A stretch of DNA of 64,000 nucleotides from Microvirga mediterraneensis (GTDB lineage Bacteria; Pseudomonadota; Alphaproteobacteria; Rhizobiales; Beijerinckiaceae): assembly GCF_013520865.1 (NCBI RefSeq), contig NZ_JACDXJ010000001.1, positions 682,001 to 746,000 of the forward strand, given 5' to 3'. Each line of letters opens with the position of its first letter. Positions within the stretch are counted from its first letter, which is position 1. This document shows positions 17,287-26,312 of this stretch, one piece after another. Position numbers and translations under genes: made by a program. The notes beneath the pieces are model-generated. The model was not told the origin of the DNA. It saw only the letters and a program-made list of their open reading frames with translations, and did not search any database.

Positions 17287-18810
17287 ATGTCGCTCATCCG
17301 TTCCTCGCTTCTGGTCGGCCTCGGCTCGATGGCCTCGCGCGTCCTCGGCTTCGCCCGGGACATGCTGTTCGCGCAGGCGCTGGGCGCAGGCCCGGTGGCG
17401 GATGCGTTCCTGGCCGCCTTCCGCCTGCCCAATCTGGTGCGCCGGATCGTCGGCGAGGGCGGGCTCAATCCTGCCCTGATCCCGGCCCTGAGCGCCCTGG
17501 AGCCCGAAGACGCGGCGGCGACGGCCGGCGACGTGCTGAGCGTGTTCGGACTGGCCCTGCTCGGCCTCACGGCCCTCGTGGAAATCGGCGCCGGGCTGCT
17601 TGCCTTCGTGCTCGCGCCGGGCCTGCACGACGACGGCGAAACCCTGGCGCTGGTCGCGCTCTATACGCGCCTCTCCTTCCCCATCGTCCTGTCCGTGACG
17701 CTCGCCTCCATCGGGGCCGCGCTCCTGAACATGCGCGGGCGCTTCGCCGCGACCGCCCTCGCGCCGCTCGCGGTCAATGGCGGTCTGATCCTTGTGCTGA
17801 TCGGGATGGAAGCCGGCCTGTCCCTGCCGCTTGCCGAAAAAGCCGCGTGGCTGGCCCTGGCGTCGAGCCTCGCCGGCCTGATCCAGCTCGCCCTCGTGGC
17901 CATGGCCCTGGGGAGGGGCGAGACCCCGCTGATCCGCTTCCGGAAACCGCGCTGGTCCCCGCTCCTGAGGAATCTCCTGCTCGCGGGCTTTCCCGTGCTC
18001 GTCGCGAGCGGCGCCATGCAGATCTTCATCCTGGCCGCCACCCAGATCGCCTCGTTCTGGCCCTCCGGCGTGTCCTGGCTCTACTATGCCGAGCGTGTCA
18101 TGCAGCTGCCCCTCGGCCTGATGGCCGCGCTCGGCTCGGGCCTGCTCCTGCCGGAACTCGCCCGCCGCCATCGCGCCGGAGAGACCCGGGCCGTCGTGGC
18201 GGCGCAGAACCGGGCCCTGGAGGTGGCGCTGCTGCTTGCCCTGCCGGCCAGCGCGGCTCTGATCGTCCTTGCCCGCCCCATGAGCAGCGTGCTGTTCGAG
18301 CGGGGCGCGTTCCAATCCTCCGACGCCGAGGGCACGGCGCTCGTCCTGATGGCCCTGAGCGCGGGCCTCCCCTTCGCGACGGCCGCCAAGGTGCTGAGCC
18401 AGACCCTCTTCGCCCGCGGCTCCCTCAAGGTGGTTCTCGCGGCGGCGATGCTCGGCCTCGCCCTCACCGTCGCGGCCTCCCTGCTGCTCGCCTGGCCGTT
18501 GGGCCCGACAGGGATCGCGCTCGGCGTGAGCGCCGGGTGCGGCGGCCATGCGGCGGCCGTTGTCCTGGGCCTCAATCGAATTGGTCTCTGGGCGCCGGAT
18601 CGGGCCCTGGCCACCCGGACCATGCGGATCGTCCTGGCGGTCCTCGCCATGAGCCTGGGTCTCGTGGGCGCGGGCTCCCTTCTCCCGCAGGCGGGAGCCG
18701 CGTCCCTGGCGACCCTCTGCCTGGGCGGGCTCGCGCTTTACGCGCTCGCCGCCTGGGCCACGGGCGCCGTCACCCGCGACGATTGGGCCGCGCTGACGAA
18801 AAAAGCGTGA
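17287..18810 (+). CDS. murJ: Lipid II flippase MurJ
   Basis: Flips lipid II across the inner membrane for peptidoglycan synthesis. 507 residues with about 14 hydrophobic helices. The start MSLIRSSLLVGLGSMASRVLGFARDMLFA is the MVIN/MurJ signature, followed by LPNLVRRIVGEGGLNPALIP and RFRKPRWSPLLRNLLLAGFPVL in the middle. Conserved charged residues (Arg in SRVLGFARD, Glu in GEGG) line the substrate path in this family. It precedes trpS on the same strand by 162 bp. Confidence 0.95.
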   Translation: MSLIRSSLLVGLGSMASRVLGFARDMLFAQALGAGPVADAFLAAFRLPNLVRRIVGEGGLNPALIPALSALEPEDAAATAGDVLSVFGLALLGLTALVEIGAGLLAFVLAPGLHDDGETLALVALYTRLSFPIVLSVTLASIGAALLNMRGRFAATALAPLAVNGGLILVLIGMEAGLSLPLAEKAAWLALASSLAGLIQLALVAMALGRGETPLIRFRKPRWSPLLRNLLLAGFPVLVASGAMQIFILAATQIASFWPSGVSWLYYAERVMQLPLGLMAALGSGLLLPELARRHRAGETRAVVAAQNRALEVALLLALPASAALIVLARPMSSVLFERGAFQSSDAEGTALVLMALSAGLPFATAAKVLSQTLFARGSLKVVLAAAMLGLALTVAASLLLAWPLGPTGIALGVSAGCGGHAAAVVLGLNRIGLWAPDRALATRTMRIVLAVLAMSLGLVGAGSLLPQAGAASLATLCLGGLALYALAAWATGAVTRDDWAALTKKA

Positions 18811-18972
18811 GAACCCTTGCATCGTGGCGCGGCCCTGTCATAACGCGCGCCTCGAAGGAGCATCGTCGCGGCGACCGGGTTCCGGTCCGTCGCGGAACGA
18901 TGCGGAACTTTAGACAATCTGGGGCGGTCGGCGGTTCGGCCTTGCGCGTGCACCCCGTGGGAGTTCAAGACG

Positions 18973-20013
18973 ATGGCGCAGTTCAAGGAGCTGGTGTTCT
19001 CGGGCGTTCAGCCCACCGGCAATCTCCACCTCGGGAATTATCTGGGTGCCATCAAGCGCTTCGTCGCCATGCAGGAGACCTATGACTGCATCTATTGCGT
19101 CGTGGACATGCATGCGATCACCGTGCCGCAGAACCCGGCCGACCTGACCCGCCAGATCCGCGAGGTGACGGCCGCGTTCCTCGCCGCCGGCATCGACCCT
19201 AAACGGCACATCGTCTTCAACCAGTCCCAGGTGCCCCAGCACGCGGAACTGGCCTGGGTGTTCAACTGCGTGGCCCGCCTCGGCTGGCTCAACCGCATGA
19301 CCCAGTTCAAGGACAAGGCGGGCAAGGACCGGGAGAATGCCTCGGTCGGCCTCTATGCCTATCCGAGCCTGATGGCCGCCGACATCCTGGTCTACCGCGC
19401 CACCCATGTGCCGGTGGGCGAGGACCAGAAGCAGCATCTGGAGCTGACCCGCGACATCGCCCAGAAATTCAACAACGACTGGGCCGAATCGATTGCAGCG
19501 CACGGCTTCGGCGACGCGTTCTTCCCCCTGACCGAGCCCATGATCCAGGGGCCCGCCACCCGGGTCATGTCCCTGCGCGACGGCTCGAAGAAGATGTCGA
19601 AATCGGACCCGTCCGACTATTCTCGCATCAACCTGACGGACGATGCCGACACCATCGCCCAGAAGGTGCGCAAGGCGAAGACCGATCCCGAGCCGCTGCC
19701 GAGCGAGGTCGAAGGCCTGAAGGCCCGCCCCGAGGCGGAAAACCTCGTGGCGATCTACGCGGCCCTCATGGACACCACGCCCGACGAGGTGCTGCGCCAG
19801 CACGGCGGCTCCCAGTTTTCCGGCTTCAAAGCCGCCCTCGTGGACGTGGCGGTGACGAAGCTCTCGCCCGTCGCCGACGAGATGCGCCGCCTCATGGCCG
19901 ATCCCGGCCATATCGATGCGGTGCTGGCCGACGGCTCGGCCCGCGCCCGCGCCCTGGCCTCCGTGACCATGGACGCGGTCAAGGACATCGTGGGCTTCGT
20001 GCGCGCGCGCTGA
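18973..20013 (+). CDS. trpS: Tryptophanyl-tRNA synthetase
   Basis: 346 residues, class Ic synthetase. The HIGH-equivalent is [13 protein letters not shown] near residue 14, the Trp/ATP pocket includes [14 protein letters not shown] and [17 protein letters not shown], and KMSKS is in [14 protein letters not shown] near 207. ATG with GTGGGAG upstream. The 162-bp gap to murJ shows no clear terminator. Confidence 0.97.
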   Translation: MAQFKELVFSGVQPTGNLHLGNYLGAIKRFVAMQETYDCIYCVVDMHAITVPQNPADLTRQIREVTAAFLAAGIDPKRHIVFNQSQVPQHAELAWVFNCVARLGWLNRMTQFKDKAGKDRENASVGLYAYPSLMAADILVYRATHVPVGEDQKQHLELTRDIAQKFNNDWAESIAAHGFGDAFFPLTEPMIQGPATRVMSLRDGSKKMSKSDPSDYSRINLTDDADTIAQKVRKAKTDPEPLPSEVEGLKARPEAENLVAIYAALMDTTPDEVLRQHGGSQFSGFKAALVDVAVTKLSPVADEMRRLMADPGHIDAVLADGSARARALASVTMDAVKDIVGFVRAR

Positions 20014-20094
20014 TGCCTGGAATTCGCGCAGGGACCGGGCTTGCTCTTGTCGTAGCGGCAGGGCAGCATCTTTCGTGATGCAGGAGAGCAGGCT

Positions 20095-20592
20095 GTGAGC
20101 GGCAAGCGCCGATCCTACGAATCCGGCCACCGGCCCAAATTCATGGTGGTGGTCGACCAGACGCCGGAATGCGCCCGGGCGGTGCATTTCGCCTCCCGGC
20201 GCACGGCCCGTACGGGAGCGAGCATGATCATGCTGGCGGTCGTGGACCCGCCCGACAATTTCGAATGGCTCGGCGTCGGCGAGGCCATGATCGAGGAAGC
20301 GAGCGAGGAGGCCCAGAAGCGGCTCGACGCCGCCGCCCGCGAGGCCCGCAGCGCCGCAGGCGTCGAGCCGGAACAGGTGATCCGGATCGGCAACCGGGCC
20401 GACGAGATCATCAAGCTCATCAACGAGGACGAGGACATCTCCTTCTTGGTCCTCGCAGCGGGCAGCGCCAAGGACGGGCCGGGCCCCCTGGTCTCCACCC
20501 TGGCCGGCAAGGCCGCCGCCTCCTTCCCGGTCCCCATCGTCATCGTGCCGGGCAGCCTGACGGACGAGGAAATCGACGCGCTGGCGGGGTAA
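20095..20592 (+). CDS. Universal stress protein (UspA family)
   Basis: 165 residues from a GTG at 20095 with AGGAGAG upstream. One Usp domain: KFMVVVDQTPECARAVHFASRRT at the start, FLVLAAGSAKDGPGPLVSTLAGKAAASFPVPIVIVPG at the end. The usual ATP-binding G-2x-G-9x-G-(S/T) pattern is not clean, so nucleotide binding is uncertain. It lies between trpS and nfu on the same strand. Confidence 0.88.
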   Translation: MSGKRRSYESGHRPKFMVVVDQTPECARAVHFASRRTARTGASMIMLAVVDPPDNFEWLGVGEAMIEEASEEAQKRLDAAAREARSAAGVEPEQVIRIGNRADEIIKLINEDEDISFLVLAAGSAKDGPGPLVSTLAGKAAASFPVPIVIVPGSLTDEEIDALAG

Positions 20593-20598
20593 CGGTTC

Positions 20599-20703
20599 GT
20601 CATCCCGGACGGAGCGTCGGCGAAGATCCGGGATCGCCCGCAGGATAAGTCGCTTTGCTCGTCCATCGATCCCGTGTTCTGCTGCGCAGCCCCGGGAAGA
20701 CGT
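20599..20703. repeat. REP-like palindromic repeat (CATCCCGGA family)
   Basis: Starts CGTCATCCCGGACGG, contains GATCCGGGATCG and ends in CCCCGGGAAGACG. It shares its layout with 45561-45660 (TCATCCCGGACGG, GATCCGGGATCG, CTCGTCCA-CGATCCCG). It sits between the usp stop and the nfu promoter. Confidence 0.6.
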
Positions 20704-20764
20704 CTGCGTCCGTATTCTTCCCTTGGAATCGGCCTCATCCCATTCCACATTGAGGCTGGAATCT

Positions 20765-20781
20765 GTTAGAACGATTCTAAC
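20765..20781. promoter_or_regulatory. Irr-box (ICE)-like palindrome upstream of nfu
   Basis: GTTAGAA-CGA-TTCTAAC is a perfect dyad matching the iron control element of rhizobial Irr (TTTAGAA-N3-TTCTAAA) except for the outer base. It ends 48 bp before the nfu ATG. Irr usually represses or activates iron-use genes under low iron, which would make sense for an Fe-S scaffold gene. Confidence 0.65.
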
Positions 20782-20828
20782 ACCCCCACTCGGCCGGCCT
20801 TGAACCGGCGCAGAGGACGACAGAAGCG

Positions 20829-21389
20829 ATGTTCATCCAGACCGAAGCGACTCCTAATCCCGCCACCCTGAAATTCCTGCCCGGCCGCGTGGTCATGCCC
20901 GAAGGCACCTTCGAAGCGAAGACGCCCGAAGCCGGCGAAGTCTCCCCCCTGGCCCAGCGGCTCTTCGCGGTGCCGGGCGTCACGGGCGTGTTCTTCGGCT
21001 ACGATTTCGTCACCGTGACCAAGGCGGACGGGGAGTGGCAGCACCTGAAGCCCGCCATTCTCGGCGCGATCATGGAGCATTTCATGACCGGCGCGCCGCT
21101 CTTCGCCAACGGCTACGGCGCTAGCCAAGAGGACGGCGAGGAGTTCTTCGACGATGCCGACGCCGCTACGGTCGAGACCATCAAGGAGCTGCTCGAGACC
21201 CGCATCCGCCCGGCGGTGGCGGGCGACGGCGGCGACATCACGTTCCGCGGCTTCAAGGACGGCACCGTGTACCTCGTCATGAAGGGCGCGTGCTCGGGCT
21301 GCCCGTCCTCGACCGCCACCCTGCGTCACGGCATCCAGAACCTGCTGCGCCACTTCCTGCCGGACGTGCGCGAGGTGCAGGCCGTTTGA
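20829..21389 (+). CDS. nfu: Nfu-type Fe-S cluster scaffold/carrier
   Basis: Carries 4Fe-4S clusters to client proteins. 186 residues: the Nfu N-terminal domain starts MFIQTEATPNPATLKFLPGR, the NifU-like C-domain includes IRPAVAGDGGDITFRGF, and the cluster cysteines are in GACSGCPSSTATLRHGI near 155-158. An Irr-box-like site precedes it and a strong terminator follows (21414-21446). Confidence 0.94.
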   Translation: MFIQTEATPNPATLKFLPGRVVMPEGTFEAKTPEAGEVSPLAQRLFAVPGVTGVFFGYDFVTVTKADGEWQHLKPAILGAIMEHFMTGAPLFANGYGASQEDGEEFFDDADAATVETIKELLETRIRPAVAGDGGDITFRGFKDGTVYLVMKGACSGCPSSTATLRHGIQNLLRHFLPDVREVQAV

Positions 21390-21413
21390 TCCGATCTTAA
21401 GAATTCCGTTAGG

Positions 21414-21446
21414 AAAGCGCGGCTTTGTTCAGCCGCGCTTTTTCTT
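21414..21446 (+). terminator. Rho-independent terminator after nfu
   Basis: An 11-bp stem (AAAGCGCGGCT/AGCCGCGCTTT, 6-nt loop) is followed by TTCTTT. It lies 14 bp before the start of the nitroreductase gene. Confidence 0.88.
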
Positions 21447-21459
21447 TGGAGACCGTCCG

Positions 21460-22050
21460 TTGCCCGCCCTGTCCGACATCGCCCTGGACCAGCTCTTCCG
21501 CGAAGCCCGCACCCATCGCTGGTGGGAGGATCGCGCGATCCCGGACGCGACCCTGCGCGAGATCGCCGACCTCGCCAAGCTGGGGCCGACGAGCGCCAAT
21601 TCCACGCCCGGCCGCTTCGTCTTCGTGGTGTCGCGGGAGGCCAAGGAGAGGCTCAGGCCTCATCTCGACGAGGGTAATGTGCGCCAGACCATGAGCGCGC
21701 CCGCCACCGTGATCGTGGCCTACGACACCGAATTCTATGAGAAGCTCGCCACCCTCGCGCCGAACAGCCCCGATGCGCGCAGCTGGTTCGCCGGCAAGCC
21801 GGAGGCCATCGAGCGGACGGGTTTCCAGGGCTCGTGCCTCCAGGGCGCCTATCTCGTCATGGCGGCCCGGGCGCTCGGGCTCGATTGCGGGCCCATGGGC
21901 GGCTTCTCCCGCCACGGGGTCGACGAAGCCTTCTTCCCCGACGGCCGGTTCAAGTCGAATTTTCTCGTCAATCTCGGCTACGGCATCGCCGAAAAGCTCC
22001 ATCCGCGCCAGCCGCGCCTCGCCTTCGAGGAGTTCTGCGCCATCGCGTGA
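21460..22050 (+). CDS. Nitroreductase-family protein, RutE-like (malonic semialdehyde reductase)
   Basis: 196 residues from a TTG at 21460 preceded by GGAGA. An FMN-dependent nitroreductase fold: REARTHRWWEDRAIPDATLREI at the N-terminus, GPTSANSTPGRFVFV (FMN phosphate site), RTGFQGSCLQGAYLVMAARALGLDCGPMGGF and NFLVNLGYG. These match RutE/YdfG-type reductases of pyrimidine breakdown, but no other rut genes are nearby, so the substrate may differ. It starts right after the nfu terminator, which leaves very little room for its own promoter. Confidence 0.85.
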   Translation: MPALSDIALDQLFREARTHRWWEDRAIPDATLREIADLAKLGPTSANSTPGRFVFVVSREAKERLRPHLDEGNVRQTMSAPATVIVAYDTEFYEKLATLAPNSPDARSWFAGKPEAIERTGFQGSCLQGAYLVMAARALGLDCGPMGGFSRHGVDEAFFPDGRFKSNFLVNLGYGIAEKLHPRQPRLAFEEFCAIA

Positions 22051-22068
22051 GGCTCGAGGCCTCCGCTC

Positions 22069-22653
22069 TCATGGGTTCCACTTGCCGATGGCGCCCAACG
22101 CGATGGCCAGGGAGGCGATCTGCATCGCGTTCGTGAAGGTGCCGTCGGCCGCCAGCCGGGCGGCATCCCGGACCGGCACCCGCACCACCCTGATCTGCTC
22201 CGTCGGGTCGTTCAGCCTCGTGCCGGACGGGCGTGCGCCCAGCGCCAGCACCGTGTGACAGAAATTCGTGTGCGTAGCGGGATTGGGCGAGTGCTTGCCG
22301 AAGGAGCGCCATTGCTCCGCGACATAGCCCGTCTCCTCTTCGAGCTCGCGGGCCGCCGCTGCCGTCACGGACGGGTCCTCCCGGTCGATCGCCCCGGCCG
22401 GCACCTCGAGGGTGATGCCCCCGAAGGCATGGCGATATTGCTCGACCAGGATGAGTTGGTCCTCGTCGTCGATGGCTACGACGTGAACCCAATCGGGATA
22501 TTCGAGCACGTAATAGGGCGTGATCTCCGTGCCGTCGGCGGTCACGCAATCGTCGGCCCGCAGTTTGAGCCAGCGGTCGCGAATCACGTCGCGCGAGCTT
22601 TGCACGGTCCAGGGCTTGAGGTCTGGCGAAGAAGAAGGGGATCCGGTTGTCAT
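22069..22653 (-). CDS. Nudix hydrolase (ADP-ribose pyrophosphatase-like)
   Basis: 194 residues from the ATG at 22653; a longer in-frame start at 22749 is less likely. The Nudix box is PAGAIDREDPSVTAAAARELEEETGY near 97-120: the catalytic REL-EE-TG half is intact, but the first Glu of the G-x5-E element is displaced by one residue. EYPDWVHVVAID and VEQYRHAFGG are typical of NudF-like enzymes. Substrate not certain. Divergent from tsaB. Confidence 0.85.
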   Translation of the reverse strand: MTTGSPSSSPDLKPWTVQSSRDVIRDRWLKLRADDCVTADGTEITPYYVLEYPDWVHVVAIDDEDQLILVEQYRHAFGGITLEVPAGAIDREDPSVTAAAARELEEETGYVAEQWRSFGKHSPNPATHTNFCHTVLALGARPSGTRLNDPTEQIRVVRVPVRDAARLAADGTFTNAMQIASLAIALGAIGKWNP

Positions 22654-22783
22654 GGGCGGATCATGGCACCGGCCCTTCCACACGTTCAAGCCGAAACGCT
22701 CCCTTGCCCGGGAGGAACCATGAAACCGGGTTTCTCCGGGTCGTTTCATGCTCTAAAGGATCTTGCAGACCTGACGGAGACGA

Positions 22784-23470
22784 ATGTTGCGAGTCCTTGC
22801 CATCGATACGGCCCTCGGCGCCTGCTCGGCCTGCATCGTCGAGGCCGGCGAGCCCGTGCCGCTGGCCGCCGAATCCATCCCCATGGATCGCGGCCACGCG
22901 GAAGCCCTGATGCCGCTCCTCGACCGGCTCTCCGCCCAGGTGGAGGGCGGCTTCGAGAGCCTGGACCGGGTCGCCGTCACGGTCGGGCCGGGCAGCTATA
23001 CGGGCCTGAGGGTCGGCATCAGCGCCGCCCGCGGCATCGGCCTGGCGGCCGGGATCCCGGTCGTCGGGGTCGCGACCCTGTCGGCCTTCCTCGCCCCGAT
23101 GATGGTCGGCGACCGGCGCGGGCTCTTCACCGCCGCCATCGACGCCAAGCACGGCCATATCTACATCCAGGCCATCGCGCCGGGCGGACGCACGATCATC
23201 CCGCCGGGCCTCATGACCTATCGCGAGGCCATCCGGCTCCTCGGCTCCGGCCCGATCCTGGTCTCCGGCTCCGCCTCGGCCATGCTGGCCGCGGAGGCGC
23301 GCGCCCAGGGGGTCGAAGCCCATATCGGTGACGTGTCGGGCTTTCCCGACATCGCCTGGGTGGCCCGCCTCGGGGCCCTGGCCGATCCGACCCAGGCGCT
23401 GCCGAAGCCGCTTTACCTGCGCGAGCCCGACGCCAAGCCGCAGGACGGGGCCCGAATCGCCAGGCAGTAA
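22784..23470 (+). CDS. tsaB: tRNA t6A biosynthesis protein TsaB
   Basis: ASKHA-fold partner of TsaD in making t6A37 of ANN tRNAs. 228 residues: LAIDTALGACSACIVEAGE at the N-terminus, MPLLDRLSAQVEGG, VTVGPGSYTGLRVGISAARGIGLA (the dimer-interface signature) and LDAKHGHIYIQ-type strand. It starts the tsaB-rimI-fur-plsC set; 11 bp separate it from rimI. Confidence 0.94.
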   Translation: MLRVLAIDTALGACSACIVEAGEPVPLAAESIPMDRGHAEALMPLLDRLSAQVEGGFESLDRVAVTVGPGSYTGLRVGISAARGIGLAAGIPVVGVATLSAFLAPMMVGDRRGLFTAAIDAKHGHIYIQAIAPGGRTIIPPGLMTYREAIRLLGSGPILVSGSASAMLAAEARAQGVEAHIGDVSGFPDIAWVARLGALADPTQALPKPLYLREPDAKPQDGARIARQ

Positions 23471-23481
23471 GACGTTTCGCC

Positions 23482-23967
23482 GTGAGCATCCTCGACCGCT
23501 TCCTCCACCCGCCCGCCCCCCGCGTCGAAGCCGTCGGGACCGAGGCCGCCGCCCGGCTCTCGGCCATCCATGCCTCGGCCTTCGCGCGGGCCTGGAGCCC
23601 GCTGGATTTCGAGCGCCTGCTGGGGGAGCGCGGCGTCGTGGCCGATGGGCTGTTTCTTGGACGTACGGCAAGACCCGTCGGCTTCGTCCTGTCGCGGATC
23701 GTCCTCGACGAGGCGGAGATCATCACGGTCGCTGTCGCCCCGGAGGCCCGGGGCAAGGGCCATGCCCGCCCGCTCCTCGCCCATCATCTCGACGCGCTCG
23801 CCCGGCGGGGCGTCGCGAGAGTGCATCTGGAAGTCGAGGAGGGCAACGCGCCCGCCATCGCCCTCTACCGGCGCGCCGGTTTCCAGGACGTCGGCCGGCG
23901 GGAAGGCTATTATCGAAAAGCCGACGGGACGAAGGCTGCGGCACTCACCATGGCTTTGAGCCTATAG
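23482..23967 (+). CDS. rimI: Ribosomal protein S18 alanine N-acetyltransferase-like (RimI)
   Basis: 161 residues from a GTG at 23482. A GNAT domain: IHASAFARAWSPLDFERLL, then ITVAVAPEARGKGHARPLL, where the acetyl-CoA loop RGKGHA lies near 91-96, and NAPAIALYRRAGFQDVGRREGYY. The position beside tsaB is the standard one for RimI. Follows tsaB by 11 bp. Confidence 0.9.
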   Translation: MSILDRFLHPPAPRVEAVGTEAAARLSAIHASAFARAWSPLDFERLLGERGVVADGLFLGRTARPVGFVLSRIVLDEAEIITVAVAPEARGKGHARPLLAHHLDALARRGVARVHLEVEEGNAPAIALYRRAGFQDVGRREGYYRKADGTKAAALTMALSL

Positions 23968-24015
23968 CCCGCTCCGCTCCCCTCGCCTATAAGTCCTCCA
24001 AGGAGCGAGTAAGCC

Positions 24016-24471
24016 TTGGTCACACGAAACAGCACCTCCGCCAAACCACGCCGGTCGGATGCCATCGAACGCGCCTGCCGCGACAAGGGCCTGCGCATGA
24101 CGGGCCAGCGCCGGATCATCGCGCGGGTTCTCGATTCCGCCGAGGACCATCCCGACGTGGTGGAGCTGCACCGGCGCGCCGCCGCGGTGGACGACCGGAT
24201 CTCTCTCTCCACGGTCTACCGCACGGTCAAATTGTTCGAGACCGAGGGCATCCTGGACCGGCTCGACTTCCGCGACGGGCGCTCGCGCTACGAGCAGGCG
24301 GCACGGGAGCACCACGACCACCTCATCAATCTCGAGACGGGCGACGTGATCGAGTTCCGCTCCGAGGAGATCGAGGCGCTGCAGAACGAGATCGCCAGGC
24401 GGCTCGGCTACAAGGTCGTCTATCACCGGCTCGAGCTCTATGCGGTGCCGCTGGACAAGGACGACGCGTGA
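24016..24471 (+). CDS. fur: Fur-family metalloregulator (Fur/Mur)
   Basis: 151 residues from a TTG at 24016 with AAGGAG about ten bases upstream. Winged helix: LRMTGQRRIIARVLDSAEDHPDVVEL and ISLSTVYRTVKLF; metal site EHHDHLINLETGDVIEF with the HHDH cluster. In rhizobia this locus (tsaB-rimI-fur-plsC) encodes the Fur protein that often senses manganese (Mur). It lacks a heme-type Irr motif. The plsC-like gene starts inside its stop. Confidence 0.9.
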   Translation: MVTRNSTSAKPRRSDAIERACRDKGLRMTGQRRIIARVLDSAEDHPDVVELHRRAAAVDDRISLSTVYRTVKLFETEGILDRLDFRDGRSRYEQAAREHHDHLINLETGDVIEFRSEEIEALQNEIARRLGYKVVYHRLELYAVPLDKDDA

Positions 24472-25235
24472 CGACACCCGGCGGTGCCATACGGCTTCTG
24501 CTGCTCGGCCTGTGCAGCCTCGTGCTCGTGCCGCTGCAGATGCTGGCCCTCCGCCTCAGTTGGTCGGCGTTGCTGCATGTCCTGCCCGTGTGGTTTCACA
24601 GGATCCTGATGCGGCTCTTCAACGTGCGGGTGATCGAGCGGGGAACCCCGCCGGGCCGGATGCCCACCATCGTGCTGGCGAACCATGTCTCCTGGCTCGA
24701 CATTCCGGTGATCGGCTCGCTCCATCCGCTCTCGTTCATCGCCAAGTCGGAGATCGAGACCTGGCCGGTGGTGGGCCTGCTGGCGCGGCTTCAGCGCTCG
24801 GTCTTCATCGACCGTGAGCGCCGCAAGGCCACTGCGGAGGTGAACGACGCCCTCGCCCACCGGCTGGTGAAGGGCGAGGCGATCGTGCTGTTCGCGGAAG
24901 GCACCACCGGCGACGGCAACCGCCTCCTGCCCTTCCGCTCCTCCCTCGTGGGCGCGGCCCAGACGGCCCTCATGCACGACAGCGTCGAGCATGTTTATCT
25001 CCAGCCGCTCGCCATCTCCTACGTCCGCCGAAACGGCCTGCCGGTGACCCGGCGCGAGCGCCCTTTCATCGCCTGGTACGGCGACATGGACCTCGGCCCC
25101 CATCTCAAGATGTTCATCCGGGGCGTCCCGCTCGACGTGGTGGTCACCTGGGGCGAGCCGATCCCCTTCAACGGCAACCGCAAGCAGGCTACGGCCTCCG
25201 CAGAGGCCGAGGTGCGCCGGGCGCTCAAGGCCTGA
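24468..25235 (+). CDS. plsC: 1-acyl-sn-glycerol-3-phosphate acyltransferase family
   Basis: 255 residues from a GTG at 24468 overlapping the fur stop. N-terminal membrane helix (LLLLGLCSLVLVPLQMLAL), acyltransferase motif I NHVSWLDIPVIG (NHxxxxD variant), FIAKSEIETWPVVG, and motif III LFAEGTTGDGNRLLPFRSS. It acylates lysophosphatidate or an ornithine-lipid precursor (the OlsA type is an alternative). Ends 26 bp from the convergent LysR gene. Confidence 0.88.
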   Translation: MTTPGGAIRLLLLGLCSLVLVPLQMLALRLSWSALLHVLPVWFHRILMRLFNVRVIERGTPPGRMPTIVLANHVSWLDIPVIGSLHPLSFIAKSEIETWPVVGLLARLQRSVFIDRERRKATAEVNDALAHRLVKGEAIVLFAEGTTGDGNRLLPFRSSLVGAAQTALMHDSVEHVYLQPLAISYVRRNGLPVTRRERPFIAWYGDMDLGPHLKMFIRGVPLDVVVTWGEPIPFNGNRKQATASAEAEVRRALKA

Positions 25236-25261
25236 TTTTGCCGGCCATGACGTGATGGGCG

Positions 25262-26194
25262 TCACCCCCGCCCCGCCTCGGCGACATGCGCCCTCGCCTC
25301 CTCCAGCAGCCACTCCCGAAAGGCCGCGAGGGCCGGCCGGTCGGCGGTGGCTTCCGGGCAGACCACGTAATACTGATAGGATCCCTTCACCTGCTGCGGA
25401 AACGGCTGAACGAGGCGCCCGGCCTGCAGGTAATCGCCGATCAGCACATTGGTCGCGAGCGCCACGCCCTGCCCGGAGGCTGCGGCCTGGAGGCAGAGAT
25501 AGGTATGCGGAAAATGCGGGCCGCGGGAGGTGTCGACGCCGGTGACGCCGACGGCGGCGAGCCAGCGATCCCAGGTGGTATAGTCGGGGATGCTGTAGAC
25601 GCTCTCGTGCAGCAGGGTGTGGTGGCGCAGATCCGCCGGCTCATTCAGGGGTCGCTCGGGATCGCCCAGCAGGGACGCGCTGCAGACGGCGAAGAAATAC
25701 TCCTCCATCAGCAGGTCCGAGCGGAGCCCCGGATAGTTTCCCCGGCCGAAGCGGATCGCCACATCCACATCCTCGCGGGCAAAGTCCGTCAGCCGCGTAT
25801 CGACGGAGACCCTCACCTCCAGGTCGGGATGCTGCTCCTTCAGAGAACCCAATCGCGGAATCAGCCAGCCTGATGCGAAGCTCGGCATGGAGCTCACCGT
25901 GATCACGTTCGACCGGTCGGAGCGCAGGGCCTGGGCCGTCGCGTTGTCGAGCCGGTCGAGGATGTCCGACAGGGAGGCGGCATAATGCTCGCCGAGCGGC
26001 GTCAACGCCACGCCGCGGCTCGGCTGGCGCAGGAAGAGAGGACGCCCGAGCCAGGCCTCCAGGGCTTTCACCTGCTGGCCCACGGCGCTCGCCGTGACGG
26101 CGATCTCGTCGCCCGCCTTCTCGAAATTCAGGTGCCGCGCCGCGGCCTCGAAGGCGCGTAGGGCATTGAGCGGGGGAAGGCGTCTGCGGGACAT
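25262..26194 (-). CDS. LysR-family transcriptional regulator (GcvA-like)
   Basis: 310 residues. The HTH is at 6-65 (LPPLNALRAFEAAARHLNFEKAGDEIAVTASAVGQQVKALE, GRPLFLR), then a periplasmic-binding-like effector domain (VITVSSMPSFASGWLIPRL, DVDVAIRFGRGNYPG), as in GcvA/AmpR-type activators. Divergent from the DUF1127 gene; target and ligand unknown. Confidence 0.9.
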   Translation of the reverse strand: MSRRRLPPLNALRAFEAAARHLNFEKAGDEIAVTASAVGQQVKALEAWLGRPLFLRQPSRGVALTPLGEHYAASLSDILDRLDNATAQALRSDRSNVITVSSMPSFASGWLIPRLGSLKEQHPDLEVRVSVDTRLTDFAREDVDVAIRFGRGNYPGLRSDLLMEEYFFAVCSASLLGDPERPLNEPADLRHHTLLHESVYSIPDYTTWDRWLAAVGVTGVDTSRGPHFPHTYLCLQAAASGQGVALATNVLIGDYLQAGRLVQPFPQQVKGSYQYYVVCPEATADRPALAAFREWLLEEARAHVAEAGRG

Positions 26195-26312
26195 GGCGGA
26201 TCCGGGAACTGCCCAAGTTTTCCTTGGGCACAGAGCAAGAACTTCTCGTTTGCCTGCAACCTACCATGGGAGCACATTCACCTCAATGGAACGCCGTTGA
26301 AGGAGACCCACC

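Noticed and set aside
17272..18822. 516-codon open frame opposite murJ
   Set aside because: Arg/Gly/Gln-rich shadow; murJ has clear MVIN signatures.
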